A program made the translations under genes and the position numbers. Below are positions 1 to 54,874 of a stretch of 60,000 nucleotides of DNA, piece by piece. The DNA lies in the NCBI RefSeq assembly GCF_964204645.1, contig NC_134028.1:5122501-5182500 (forward strand), read 5' to 3'. A model generated the notes under the pieces. That model saw nothing but the letters and a program-made list of their open reading frames with translations. It was not told the origin of the DNA and ran no database searches. The DNA is from Tubulanus polymorphus. Lineage: Eukaryota; Nemertea; Palaeonemertea; Tubulaniformes; Tubulanidae. Numbering within the stretch: the first letter of the stretch is position 1; every line of letters begins with the position of its first letter.

Positions 1-717
1 CAGCACGTCTCCCTTTTTTATGAACGTCAACCGTAATTAAGCTCTAAATGTCAATTTTTGTGAACCTGATATCCAAACAAACCTAACCTTTACAATACGT
101 CGTCGTGAGAATCTATGTATTCTCTAAATTAGGTAGAGATTCCTGGAGGTTAGTCGTCAAAAGACTTCACAGAAATGACAGCGAAAAAAACATGTGTCAC
201 TGTGGTAACCTCTACAAGGACGAACATCTTCGAAAAAATGTACATAAATTACAACATAAAGGGGTTTATATCAAAAGTCATAAAAATGAAATGATCGCTT
301 CAAAAAGATAAAGGGAACTTCAAAGATTCGAGATATGAAGGAAATATGACAAAAATAATGATGATTGAAAGCCTTTCTCTAAAATAAGGAACCATCCCAA
401 CCCGGGCGGAGAGTATAGAAAAGTCCTACATACATGCAATACTAAAAACTACTGCGACTACTACATGAAGAAAAAAGATCAAACCAATCATATACAGTTC
501 AAGAAAACGAAATCTTTTCAAAAATGTTCTGAAATGTGTATATGAGAGGTATTGTTACTGGTACTGCATGTTGCTACAGTGTACAAGAGTTCATTCATGC
601 AAAGATAACTGATTAAAATCATCAAACTTCTTCCAGTTAACAATGAAAAATGGTTCTCAATCAGTTATCACGAAAAAACTCAAACCAACCACAATCGAAC
701 GACAGTTTGAAACTTAC
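1..717 (-). other. Caskin intron after the SH3 exon (partial)
   Basis: The segment begins with the GTAAGT donor of exon 718-976 (phase 1) and runs off the window. No further Caskin exon, such as a CASK-binding or SAM sequence, was found in it, and I see no repeat or RNA gene. Confidence 0.7.
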
Positions 718-42419
<41,702 letters not shown>

Positions 42420-43175
42420 CTGAAAAGACACAAAAAAGTAAAAGGTTTAACAGCAATTTCAGAGTTGAATAGTTAACGGGGAAATGTAATTGGAATTGAA
42501 AAAAAATTTCTCATTCCGGCGAAATTAACCATTCGCTGAAATGAGCGCAAAAATTAAAGTTTCAATTTCGAACTGAAGGGCAGACGTCTTCATTTACATA
42601 AAACGGGATCAAGTTTCATCAGAACTCCGCGCGATTTTAATTCTAGACGGATTGATCCGAAATCGATCGAGATACCGAACAAAAATCGATCTAAGAATCG
42701 CTTGTTTCACTTAGAAAACATCGCGTAAAACACGACGAAAAAAACATCCCTTCGACAAATCGATTTCCGATGTTTCAGCAGGTTATTTTTTCCGATTGAA
42801 ATTCTAAGAAATGTTTAGATACTGATTGCCAGTAATCAAGCCCGACTTCGAAAATTTTTCCATCAGATGAACCGAGCATTATATCGCTTAGTTCTTACTG
42901 ATTAGTACAGATGGCAGCATCTACTAGGCTTAAAAATTGTTCTAAACCGTTGTGGGAATGTCAGCTTTCGGCTAAAATTCCTGAGATTAATTTGGGGATC
43001 CACCACTAGCTAAATCTTGGACTTCAATATTCCGAACTTCGGACAGACACTTACATATAACTATTTTTATCACAACTATCAGGTGTTTTAAACTACGTAA
43101 ATAAATAAAACTTTACGGCTATCTAAATTAGCTCCATAAAACGAGCGATAAATTATAATTGACGTGAATACCCAC

Positions 43176-43230
43176 TTGGCTTCGACGCGGCGGATGTGCT
43201 GAACACCACGGGCGGCTGTACAAAATTCAT
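43176..43230 (-). CDS. Possible alternative first coding exon of the Caskin gene (weak)
   Basis: An ATG at 43230-43228 opens a GC-richer frame reading MNFVQPPVVFSTSAASKP that ends at a possible donor, CAA|GTGGGT. One base (A) is left over, exactly the phase needed to join exon 42368-42419, and the joint codon would be AAA (Lys), the residue expected there. A TTTTGTACAG just upstream could also serve as an acceptor, making 43176-43215 an internal exon. Against it, the peptide has no visible similarity to the Caskin N-terminus, the stretch is short and a fit by chance is possible. Confidence 0.25.
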
Positions 43231-44299
43231 CTTATCAAAATCTTAAAAATGAATTACTACCATACTATTGTACGCGCGTTAAATGTTATCGTAATTTTTT
43301 TCTAAAGCCCGACTAGACTACGTGATGTGTCTAGCATACTTCCGAAAATATTCCAACGTTGAGGTAACCTCAGGACAAATTCATAATTTATTAGTTTAAA
43401 CATCAGCACATGCTTAACATTAAACATTTTACGACCTAAATTCATAGGTAAAACCAATATGCTTGTAAATTCTTTTTCTTAAATTTAGAAATGTACTCGT
43501 ACTACAACGCCTATACTTACTCAGCACTTGAACCGATCTGTAGAAATTAGAGCGAAAACTAGTACGGACTACTACTTTATAAATAAATCCCCGAACGGAA
43601 AAACGGAAAGTGTCAAAAGAACCGAATGTATAATCGGCGTATTATTACATGGGAGTGAATTAGTAATAACAAGATCGTGTTCGCTAAAAAGCGGCTCGAC
43701 ACGAAATCTCCGAGCGATTACGTAAAACTCGATCTGGCAGTCGCGGTTCCGCGCCGCGTTGATCATTGCTTGCATCATTTACTGCCAACAAATCTGTCCC
43801 ATGACAACCAATTATAGGCTAATTTTTCAGTTAGACAAATATCGAATACAAATCGTGACGTGACGCTGCAAACACGACGTCAACGTTGGCGTCAGCAGCA
43901 GCATCAATCACAAACCACATGTTTCCTATTATCATCGTTATCTTACTTACATCTACTATCAAAAATTCATAAATAATTTTTGCTACCATTGATACAATGA
44001 TGATGAAAAAGTCAGATTCGATTCTGACCTCCATTTCTATAGTTTTGGGTTAGATTCAGGCGGGATAAAGGTTCAAAAGAAAGGGGGTGTCTGCTTAAGA
44101 AATTAAGGGTCTATTTCCAAGAACTGCTGTGATTTCCGCATCCTATGATCATGTTAGGTCTAATTCTACTCGAGATCCCCAAATGCCGGTTTAATCAGAA
44201 CTCCGGAACTAAGACTAGTACAGGAGCTGGGACCTAAGACAGGGAGGTGACTATAGCAACTGTAACCAGTTATAATTTGACAAGAGACATCAAGCTAAG

Positions 44300-44785
44300 G
44301 TAAGGGCTGATACAAGCATAGACAGGTAAGAGTGGAAGGTCAAGACAGGTACAGGAGCTGATACAGGTAAAGACAGGTAAGACCTGATTCAGGTAAAGAC
44401 CTGATACAGGCATTAAGACAGGTAAGACATATTACAGGTAAGAGCTGATTCAGGTAAGAGCGGATACAGGGATACAGGTAAAGACCCGATACAGGCATTA
44501 AGACAGGTAAGACATATTACAGGTAAGACCTGATTCAGGTAAGAGCGGATACAAGGATACAGGTAAAGACCTGATACAGGCATTAAGACAGGTAAGACAT
44601 TTTACAGGTAAGACCTGATTCAAGTAAGAGCGGATACAGGGATACAGGTAAAGACCTGATACAGGCATTAAGACAGGTAAGACCTATTACAGGTAAGAGC
44701 TGATTCAAGTAAGAGCGGATACAAGGATTCAGGTAAAGACCTACGGGTAAAGACAGGTAAGACGTATTACAGGTAAGATACCTGC
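44300..44785 (+). repeat. Minisatellite with 85-bp higher-order period built of CAGGTAAG-type units
   Basis: The phrase AGGTAAAGAC recurs at 44391, 44476, 44561, 44646 and 44731, exactly 85 bases apart each time, giving four full periods plus degenerate flanks. Inside each period are about four or five shorter units of 16 to 21 bases centred on CAGGTAA followed by A or G, separated by phrases such as GATACAGGCATTAAGA and GAGCGGATACA. By hand count there are about 20 CAGGTAA[A/G], some 14 of them CAGGTAAG. Changes such as CAAGTAAG are shared between neighbouring periods, as expected from stepwise amplification. It lies upstream of the first confident Caskin exon, on the opposite sense. Confidence 0.9.
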
Positions 44786-45492
44786 ATTTATAGAGCGGAT
44801 ATTAATTCAAACCGATTCATTAATTGCCGGATTAATCATTGCTTCGATTCTAAGAGTGTTTCGTTCGTCGCGAGAGACGGCGACGACATAAATATGATTC
44901 TGAACCTTCGTCGCATAGATTAGTGCACGGTAAACACGACTGCTCGGACAAATCATTAATTATCCGCGGCTCCCGTATTTATCCGCGTCCTTTAAAACCA
45001 CCCGGCAGGTAAAACATCACGCGATCTCTCGGCAAACCGGTTTACAACGGATACAAATTATTCCGACTCGATGATGGCTGGTAACTTTTTCCGAGCGAAA
45101 CGGAACTACGCGCTAATTGCCTGACATCAATCGGCCTCGTAAAATGTCGAGAAGAGGAATGCAGACGCAGTTAACAGATTTTTCATATTCACGAAAAACT
45201 AATGAATATCGCTTTTGAAGATAACGATGAAAAGTTCAGATAAGTTACAGTATTCATCCTCTGATTTCGATTTACTGGTCAACTTAATTACAATCATTTC
45301 CACACAAATTTGTCTATTTCCTTAGAACAAATCAATTTAGTGATATTCATCGCTAGAAGCTATACAACAACGAGTTTACCTGAAATGGCAGTCATTTTCA
45401 GAAACTTCATCGCTAACTCATACAGTTGGAAGCGGTTTATCTGACGCGACAGAAAATGACGCAACGAAAAATTTCATGTTATGTAAAATATG

Positions 45493-45513
45493 AATATATA
45501 TATATATATATAT
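45493..45513. repeat. Short (TA)n tract
   Basis: About ten TA units, upstream of the confident Caskin exons. Confidence 0.9.
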
Positions 45514-46516
45514 GGCAGGTGTTTAGACGTACTAACAGCTGTTTGAGCAAAACATCCGATGAATAAATTCATTCATCATTGCATGAAATGCCTTTTCTTT
45601 TCATATTCACTACGCACATATATATCATTTCTTACAGCGAGACCTCGCAGTAAAGAAAGCATTCGAAATAATTCGATTACGAATGATACAATGAAATCGC
45701 TGCGAGTTTTGAAAACAAGATGATTTAATTTTTGCGATGACGACGACGAGTGTGAGATAGTGGCGTGATACCTCCCACGTACTGACTGAGAGTGGACACA
45801 GCTGTTTTATATGTACGACACAACGAGCTGTTTAAAAAATTTAACCAATCCCCTCAAACAATGTCTCAATATTTCAATGAGCTTCCAGTGATAAATCTAT
45901 AATCCAACTATTATTACGCTACAATTCGTCGAGTCTGGTTCGGCGAAAGTGTATTCGAACAAGCATTGCCGAATACGATTTCTAATCCGCGTTTCTCGGT
46001 CCCGAATGATCCGGATTAAATAGGGCCGACGACTGCTTTTACCCATATCTCTAATATCTCTAATTTCTCCTCTCTTGTCAGATTTCATTTTCGTCGCGTT
46101 TAAAACATCTCAGGTAGATACAAAAATTCGCCTGAAAATTGGTTCATTGTGGATTATGATTTCTTAGCGTTTATAACGTCTGCCTTTGCTGTACTGATTT
46201 TTCTCGTCTATTTATTCATGGACTCGAAAACGAATTCATTTTAAGAATACATGATTTATTCAACTTCTTCGCTTCCATTAAAGCACCGTACTTCAAAACC
46301 GGTAACGTCCAAAATTATGCGATTTAATATTATTCATTTGAATTTTATGATAATTTCAACTGTAACAGTAACTTGAATAGAATATGCAATGAATAGGATT
46401 TCTACAAAAACAGTTTTATGCTAATTAGATCATGAAAAGTCATGAACATTTTTGGCTCAGCTGGATGAACAGATAATGCTGCCACCTGTTCACAGTCAAA
46501 TGTACTAACATACGTG

Positions 46517-46623
46517 GAGAGAAACCCACAACATTAACTGTTATTGCGTTTTTCTTACATTTCAGGTGGAATCCTTCCACCCATCTGCAGGGCTTGTTCC
46601 ACCCGAAATGTAAGGTTTCTCTC
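46517..46623. repeat. Nested inverted repeat
   Basis: An outer pair GAGAGAAACC (46517-46526) and GGTTTCTCTC (46614-46623) encloses an inner pair CTTACATTTCAGGTGGA (46554-46570) and TTCCACCCGAAATGTAAG (46597-46614). The left side has about 27 extra bases between outer and inner arms, as if something was inserted into an older palindrome. Confidence 0.5.
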
Positions 46624-47764
46624 AATGATAGTCATCAAAGCTGGAAATAGTCTCAACTATTAAACAAGCACTAACATACCATTAACATTTGGTTCACTGA
46701 CCAAATGGATTCTAAATAATCTAATTCTCAACCAAGTTCGGGAATTAATAGGGAAATAAAGACGTATATCATTTGCGACATTATCACCAAAATTCTTAAG
46801 GGAAATTCTTCTCGGTAATAAAAATCAAACTTTAATCATGAACTTGATTAGAAACGACACCATAGTGTTGGCAAACTGCCCTAGGTAAACAGTAGATTCA
46901 ATATCCAGCTAGTCCGGTGTCCGTGGATTAAGTCACACATTACAGTTCCTGTTCTGTTCCATTTTATTTGTTCAGTTTAATTGACAAACTGTGGACATTT
47001 CTAACCGAACGATTATTTGCGATTTAAATCTACCCGGTATAAGCGGATATCTATTTATACCTGATGCTCTAGGGACACATGATCGGGTGGAAAAAAACGT
47101 TCCGAGTCCCACCTACAACTAAAACTTCGCAATGGCAATCGCCTAACCATTGAAACTTAGACCTATCAACTGAGTCCTGGGCCAAGTCGGACGAATTTTT
47201 TTACCAAATATGATTATTAGAAGTCATTACTACTCCCCGTCTAAGCAGCAGACAGACCTCCTTGTCGGTGTATCACATGATCCGTAGGGATTAATCGAAA
47301 CAAGCAGACAGCAGTTCCGGGAGTGGGCGAGCGAGCGCGGGTCAGATTACCCGACAACGTAAAACATTACGTAACTGGAAGATGTTCGCCATTATTACAA
47401 TGGATACCAGTAACTGTAGACACTGTAGTTTTTAAAATATTATGATTATATATCATAAGTATAGTAAGGCACAAATACATACTGTATTAATGTAAAACAT
47501 CTGCTGTCTGATTCTACATGTATTCGGGCCTGTCGTGTATTATTATTGCTCTATATAATAGTGGTATTGCTGCTATATATTCCACTGAATTTCATCATTC
47601 TAGTATCCTAGATGCTAATATCTTAAGGCGAAACAAGGGTGGTGTCAAATATCCTTGACCTGGCAGATTCTTTCCATCATAAATATCCGCATCAAGAGAC
47701 CCGTGATAAAATCTTTTGAATGTATAACTAGTGGATGTGACGGAATGGTCAATGGCGCAACCTA

Positions 47765-47900
47765 GGCCACATTCACACTATCTCGTGTTAGTCTGTTCAA
47801 CGAACAATCATCTCTACGAGCAATCAACTAAACGCTGAGATGATTGCTCGTAGGTCTGTTCCAATTTGGCCCGTACCAAAAGACCAATTTAGATTGAACC
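47765..47900. mobile_element. Probable fragment related to foldback family A
   Basis: The sequence CCAATTTGGCCCGTACC and nearby CACACTATCTCGTG resemble interior and end pieces of family A, and the region contains a perfect 13-bp stem with a 14-base loop (47814-47826 with 47841-47853). The ends are not definable, so kinship is tentative. Confidence 0.35.
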
Positions 47901-50900
47901 AAATAAATGTTGTCCGCTCATACGTGGTTTTTTTTTATTAGCTGTTGCAAGACGCAACATTGCAATTAGTTTCTATTCACACAGAGAAATTCTTTTATTT
48001 CAAAATTTAGATTCTGATCGGTCTTTTCAGTCAGTCGATATTCTAAAATTGAATGGACCAGTTTAGCACAGACTTTTTCACTGTGCGAATGCTTGCCCAA
48101 ATCTTAATTACGGTAGAATGGTTTAGGGTCAGTGAAGATTTGATTAGAGGGTTTTCCAAGATTGGGGTTTCTTAGGATTAGACTAAATCATAAGCAGACA
48201 GTAATTATACCTGACCTATCATCCTAACCTTGACCTAAATAAATTCTATTGCGAATGTCAGGCGACTATCACTTCACAATCGTGAAAATTCAGGATCCCG
48301 AGGAATGGTTTGATGAATATAGGTGACTAATATTTCAAATTTTCCGCAGTTATTGGATTACGAGTGGTGAGGGTTTGTGTTACAATAAAAAACTGTAGAA
48401 ATAAGTGGTTTGCCATATAATCAGCTCTCACGCGGACATTGTCTCGAAAATACTACTCAATTAGTAAAACACTCATCTAGCTCTGTATTAGTTCATACGG
48501 TACAAAGCAATAGAATAGAAAATAGGCAACAATAAATTTTGTCGGTCAAGATCAGAACCTTTTCACCGAACACAGCTGCCAAATATGTTGTATCAGCAAT
48601 TACTATCTTGCTGTTTCTCTTTCCGCCGTCAGATGGAGATCGGATATTTGTAAAAAATAAGTTGATTAATTATCAATTATTGATAGAATCTACCGAGGAT
48701 CACTTCCGGGTGTAGAAGTCATTAGAGTAATTGATTAAACACACTTCTATTTGCTTTGGGGCACGCTCAGCTCAAACATACTGTTATCATATTGAGAGTC
48801 TGTTCTAATCATTGACAGCCTGGTCAAGAAGTCAGCCATGCAAAAGATGTCCAAATTATAAGATAAACTTAACAGTACATAATCAGACGAATAGATTACC
48901 AAATATGGTTGAAACCCACTCTATACGTAAATTTAGAAGTTTAAAAGAAAGAATCTATTACTAGAAAATAAAAAAAAAGATTTAGCTTTTTATCAATTTG
49001 TACATAGTGGGTATTAACAAATTCAACATTTCAATTGATCTTCACTTCATTCTAGAAACAAATACGCCATAATATCTACTATGATATATTCAAGGATAAT
49101 CCATTCATTTAAAAGTTTCATTAGTAAGATATTGAAAAAATATGATTTACCAAAAATGAAACAGATTTTAGTTGCAGTCAATTTAGAGAAAAATTTCATC
49201 GTGGATCAGATTCTCTGGTTCAAAAATGTCATACGTTCTAAATCGCAATTATGGATCAATACTCGGCGCTGACAGAGTTATTTCTGTCAGCAAAACTTTT
49301 CAATTATTCTTCTTCATTTGTCACTTGAGACGTTTTTATGATCCGGCCGTCAAATGTCAACCGATTCGATTCAGTGCGGATCAAATTTTCGTGTCAATCA
49401 CTCGAGTCAAATTCGGCACACGGCAGAATGTCAGATAGATCAGTAAAAACAGTCGGAAATTGAATATTCTATGAATCGCTCCATTCAATTCATATTTCAT
49501 GGGTGACGGAGTAGACATATTTTTTATGCTAATTCACGTTTTCGAAAAAATGCCGAATAATACTACTTTGTGTACGCTTACAGATAGTGGGTACTTCTAG
49601 AGAAGAACTGTCACACACATTATATTCAAGATGTCTCTTTGTTGAGACAATAATCGAAAGTGTAGTGTCACCTTGAAACACATTAAACAGAGATAAAAGC
49701 CTATTGTAAGAAGTGCCAACCGATGACACCAAATCAGTTCCCAGACTGAAAACTGCATTTTTTCAACTGCATTTAACTTAAGCTCATCCTGGCAATAACA
49801 GATATTTTGAAATATAACTCGAAATATAAGAGTAAGCTCAGAGCTTAGCAAGCTCCGGTTATCAAAAAAGGAATCACCATCCATTGATTGCTTATAACAA
49901 TAATTTGCATATTTAGAACCGGGTTTGAAAATTGCGTGTGCGGCGATTTCATCTACTAAATTAGAGACACTAAATTTGAGCATCTCATTATATGTCATCG
50001 GTTCATATCACAAAAAATAGGTGGCGTAACTACGTGACTGAAAGTTCCGATCCGACCAATGCAAAGTCGTCAAAGTACAATGGAACTTCAGTTATTGTGA
50101 CTCGTAACTTCAGCGGGACAAAGGCAATTAATATTTTCCAACTGTATGAGTTAGCTGCAGTCACCGCTGTATGCAGCTAAAGATTTAGCATTTAACATCG
50201 ATCGATCATTACTCCCTGTATCCCGTAAAAATATCCACTTAACAATAAAAAAAAAAATCTACGCGACTTAACAATGGTTTCTAATCCTAGACGCGACAGT
50301 GGAAGTACCTGAATGCAGCGGTATCAGTGCACCTCACTGACAGGATATTAGTCTGTCACTTAACCACCATTGTGTAATAGTCTAAAGTGACTGCTGTTAC
50401 GACGGTTGTACGCGAGTCCTTTTCAGAGTACGCCCGATATTACAGTTTGTCTACAACTCCATCGGATACAGTATCGAGTAACAAATATAGATTTTGCTGT
50501 TAAAATGATTTTTAATAGCCTGAGAGCTCTCAAGAACTGGTTATCCGAGCCGAAAAGTACCAACAATGATCCGAGATTTTGATCGAAATTACCCAAATTT
50601 CAAATAGGCCTATTTCATGCTACCTATAAGAATAGATATAATGACCTTTTTGTCAGTAATAACAAAGATTTTATGGGACCTCGACTCACAGAATGGACTG
50701 AAAAGTTTTGATTACTCATACCATGGACTCATACTGACACAATACTGACAAAATTTTAATGAAATGTAGAGTAGTTCTCCGAAACGGACGTCTGAAGTTT
50801 CTACTGTCTTTCAGAATTCTAAAGTTTGAAAGTGTTATTCAGTCCTTCATTCATTCAATAAGATAATCTGACCTGAATCTATCTAAAGAGTTGAAATAGT

Positions 50901-52035
50901 GGTCTATACATGAATGAACTTTCGATAAAAGTGATATAACATTGAAGGGAACAAACTACACTGGCCTCCGTTTGAACTGAGGTCCTTACAGAACAAGTGG
51001 AAGCCAAGCTGATTCACCAACCATTACATACAGACGAGCTTGATGCACTTGAATCTATCAATTCCTGCTTTTAGAGTTGTTGTTCTTGCTTCATAAGAAA
51101 GTCTTCACCAAATCTCAGTATTATCTGCTACTTCAGTGGCACACATTTCATTACTTATCATCAGTACTGCAGACAATGAGTCAGTAAACCTTGGGTTAAG
51201 ATTGTCCCGACAAAACGCTCGAAATCTGCAAACCTTTTTACCAAAGCGATTACTCAATTTGGTGGACTCAATCGAAACACTAGGTCATACGTATTTCAGC
51301 TTTTGGACCACTGAACTACTGATTCATAGAGCAATTCAAACAAACAAAACAACATTGATTTCATCCTTTTTTCTCATCTTTAAAAAACAAACTTCTACTA
51401 TATTACTTATTTTTCACCAGTTGCAACATCTTTCCCCGGATTTAGACCGAGCATCACCTATGATGATAGGGGCCCCTAGCGCGGCAAGGCGTATTCAAGC
51501 TCGTTCAGCAGCATAGCCGCCGTCATATGAAGTTTACGACTATCAAACCTAAATTTCGCCCATTAATCACAGCGACAATGTCAACGATGCTGACATGATT
51601 AATTTGATAGGCATCATTCGTATAATTATAATAATCAGCCAACAAAATGTGCCATTGAAAGAATAAATTATGTTTTTGGTACAAGCTCTCTCACTCCTCT
51701 ACCATTACCGAACGTCATTAGACGGTATTCCCAATTTCTCTTTTTTTTTGTTGATAATGACACAGATTTTTTTCCAATTTAATAATAATGACAACGATAA
51801 TAGCCGCTCGCGCCACTAATTGTAATATCATCAACACGTGTATATATATGTACGTATTTATTCTTTATGGTGCCGTAATTGAAGCTTTGTTAAAAGTACC
51901 GAACGAACGGGACTCGTTATTGAATTCCACAATTATCATGATTTACGAGACAGGGTCACAGCCTCACCTGATCATCTCAAACATTTTCAAAATTCCGCTC
52001 GAAACATTTTCATTGACATTTTTCCATGTATAAAA

Positions 52036-52168
52036 CTGGGACCAGTTGCTCGTAAGGCGGTTAGAGTTAACCAGTGGATAGTTGACATAATGACAATCAA
52101 AAGTTCATAGCTATTATGGTATTAATCCACCGGTTATCTTTATCCAACTTTTGAGCAACTGGCCCCAG
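52036..52168. mobile_element. Foldback (MITE-like) element, family C
   Basis: About 133 bp with termini CTGGGACCAGTTGCTC and GAGCAACTGGCCCCAG, complementary with one mismatch. The arms extend inward imperfectly for roughly 45 bases (AACCAGTGGATA paired with AATCCACCGGTTA). It is non-coding and a single copy here; no convincing target-site duplication. Confidence 0.55.
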
Positions 52169-52655
52169 GCTTTTATGATGTATCACTCGAAATCATTGAT
52201 CCACGAGTAAAAAATGTAAAGCTCTCGTTACTTTCAGGTCTCTACTGACCGTTCTCAATTCAAAAACATTCATCAACTTATCGTAAGACCCTGCAGGATA
52301 CAATGTTTGTTCACTATCTGGTTTTTCTATTGTATTTTGCGAGAAATGGCAACAATAAGGCTTATTTTGATTTTATCGAATCTGCCCCAATTTTCACTAT
52401 CTATGCAGCGTTAAATACTACTTCTATCGAATGTGTCTATTTTCTATACGGCGTTGCTCATACTTTTTTTTTCAATAAGAGATTGGCTTGTTTGTGATAA
52501 TTGATACTTCATGCTTAATGCTTTCAGATGTACATTTTCCCACATAGACAGATAATGAAGCAAAAATGATATATTTACTCGTACCCAGAAACACAGCGGC
52601 GAAAATCGGATGATTCTCTTTTTTGTTAGACGCAGAGTGATTTGTATCGCATACA

Positions 52656-52709
52656 CCACAGTGGCCACCGGTGGCCATCGGTGGCGACCGGTATCCACCA
52701 GTGGCGATG
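52656..52709. repeat. Short degenerate GGTGGCC-type minisatellite
   Basis: A GC-rich stretch of about 54 bases made of 11- to 13-base variants of CACCGGTGGC (CACAGTGGC, CACCGGTGGC, CATCGGTGGC, CACCAGTGGC). The overlapping minus-strand frames that seem rich in Gly-His-Pro are by-products of it. Confidence 0.6.
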
Positions 52710-52884
52710 AATTTCAATGAAATCAAATCACCGTCAATGTTTATTTAATGAATTGAATTTATAAATAACTAATCATCAAGAGTTGATGTAAATGACAGAA
52801 GAAAATGGTACGAAGTGCCGCAAGGATTCGATGAAACCTGCAGGTATCATGAGATCCTGTTCTAGGATTGAGTTCGGAGCTACG

Positions 52885-53136
52885 GCGCATCGGAATATAG
52901 CCCGTGCCAGATTGGGCCCGATCAAAAACATCAGATCAAGCCCGAGCCAAATTTTAATACGGGTCAAATTACAGCGTGTGAATTACTACTGGTTCCGGAA
53001 GTAACTCACTTCGCTTTGTTTAAGTATTGTTTAGTATCAAGTCAGTGGTTTGTGTGTGAATGCGCTCTCTAATTAGGCATGGGCCAAATTTGACTCGGGT
53101 CTGATCCAGGCCAAATCATCTCTGTGTGATCGCAGT
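52885..53136. mobile_element. Foldback element, family A, inverted and decayed copy
   Basis: The core is in the opposite orientation to the other copies: CTGGTTCCGGAAGTAACTCA is the reverse of their shared core. The right end, CATCTCTGTGTGATCGCAGT, is the reverse of the family left end. The left boundary is eroded and placed only approximately. Confidence 0.6.
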
Positions 53137-54859
53137 TGGCCTCAATCATCAATCGTGTTTCATTCAGAGTAAACCAATTTTACAAAGAAAATATTTGATT
53201 CCTAAGTCCATAGGTCAATTCCATATGTTTGGTGACAATGCCGTACAAACGATCTACCGCGACAGAGTTTTGTACTGTAGCAGTCAATACTGTCCCAGCT
53301 GAGCGAGCGAGGATGTACACATCGAGTGATTGTATACTCGAAACCAAACGGTAAAAAATTTTTCTGAAATTACTCGCGAAGAAACTCGATCACTTGCTTA
53401 ATATGTAAAACAACTCCGAATCGATAGCGTATAGCTGCAGCTACGGGTGGGATACAACACGCTTTGTTTCATCAACCAGCTAATAATCAATATCTCTATA
53501 TTTTTCAGGCGATGAAATTCATTCGCAGGCCGCAATCAGATCACACCGTTGATTAAACTTATTACGTGATCTATTTCTGCCGGGATCGATTATTTCGTAA
53601 GAAGTTTTGCGAGCATAAGCCGGAATTCGCGACGCGGCTGTGAATTCCTTGACGCGAATAATTTGATTTTTAAATAGGCTGACCTCTTCTGAGTTGAATT
53701 ATAGGTCAGATTTATGTGCGTGCGTTGTTGAATGGCCCGGGAATTGGCCCGAGCCGCGCTGACAAAACGCAACGCGCCGGCGACAACGTGGAATTCGGGT
53801 CCGGACGATTTTGACAAGTAAACAATAAAGTGGAACGTCTGGCATCGGTTCTTAAATGGCTGTAGTTTTGAGGAATTTACGTTATAGAATGCGCAATACA
53901 TGTTCGTCCACCTCCGACGTTTTGTGTTCGCTCGGTTCATAATGAATTATCGATAATAGCCAAATTGTCTGTTTAGTAAACAACTTAGCCGCGATCATAA
54001 ATCATAAATAGACCCCATACTGAATATTAACCATAGGCATTTGTAGAAATAAAAATAACGCCACGAGATATTTTGCTATATATCCTTCCAACCATCTGGG
54101 TTCGATTGAATGGGTTTTTAAAAATTCTTTAATAAAATCGCAATTATGCATACACATGATTTGGCTTCTGAGGGATTCGAAAACACATTTCTTCCCTCCG
54201 TATAAAAGGCTTTCGTATCAAATTCAGGTCATCGATGCAGTTTCCAATTTTGTCAGTCAAACTTCGATACAATAGTGAAAAAGACCTTGCGTCAACAACA
54301 TTTCAAAACGCAAAGTCTGATAGTAAGGTTGAATATTCAAATGATAAGAATAGTAGGACATTTTTTTAGAGATTATGCTTTTGCATAGACATGATTCGGT
54401 TTCTGAGGCATTTGAGTGGAGACTCGCCCTCGTTTTTGTATCAGATTTGTTTTTCATCATCAGGTCATCGATTCAGGAATCAGTTTTTCCGAGAAATAGA
54501 AATATTCTTCCGTTTTTGACTCATGTCTTTTTTCCTACTCGACACAATTTCCATCTCCGTGCATTGACCGTCACAAACGACTATTCTTCCATCGGTTTGT
54601 GGTAAAACCAGCCACACTTCCCTGTTCAAACTAATTCAGCCGTATATAGACAGACAAGATCATACGAACATTATATCAGGTGAGGGCTGCGAGAACCTCT
54701 GAACCAAAACATCAATGAAACAAGACGTGAAAAAACCGACGGTTTAATCAGCCACTGCAACGTATCTCTTTTATTGCATACAAGTTGATACAGCTGAAGG
54801 TATGATAAACCTGTTTTATGATTGTAAAATTTAAACGAACAATTAGATAAATATTTATC

Positions 54860-54874
54860 GGGGGGGGGGGGGGG
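54860..54874 (+). repeat. Homopolymer run of 15 G
   Basis: Fifteen consecutive G in an otherwise AT-rich region. The length may be unreliable because of sequencing error in homopolymers. It could form G-quadruplex structure. Confidence 0.85.

Noticed and set aside
44300-44785. CRISPR array
   Set aside because: The repeats are degenerate, spacers are themselves repeats, the period is internally subdivided, and the genome is animal.
45897-46088. Minus-strand frame containing MGKSSRR, considered as the Caskin start
   Set aside because: After MGK the sequence does not resemble the Caskin N-terminus and it ends at a stop without a fitting donor.
49597-49998. 133-codon minus-strand frame with hydrophobic stretches
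   Set aside because: No recognisable family or splice context, and AT-rich composition like the surrounding intergenic sequence; most likely chance.
51136-51516. 126-codon plus-strand frame
   Set aside because: No homology recognised; composition matches random AT-rich sequence.
53590-53940. 116-codon basic minus-strand frame
   Set aside because: Basic because of local CpG-rich sequence; no motif or family seen.
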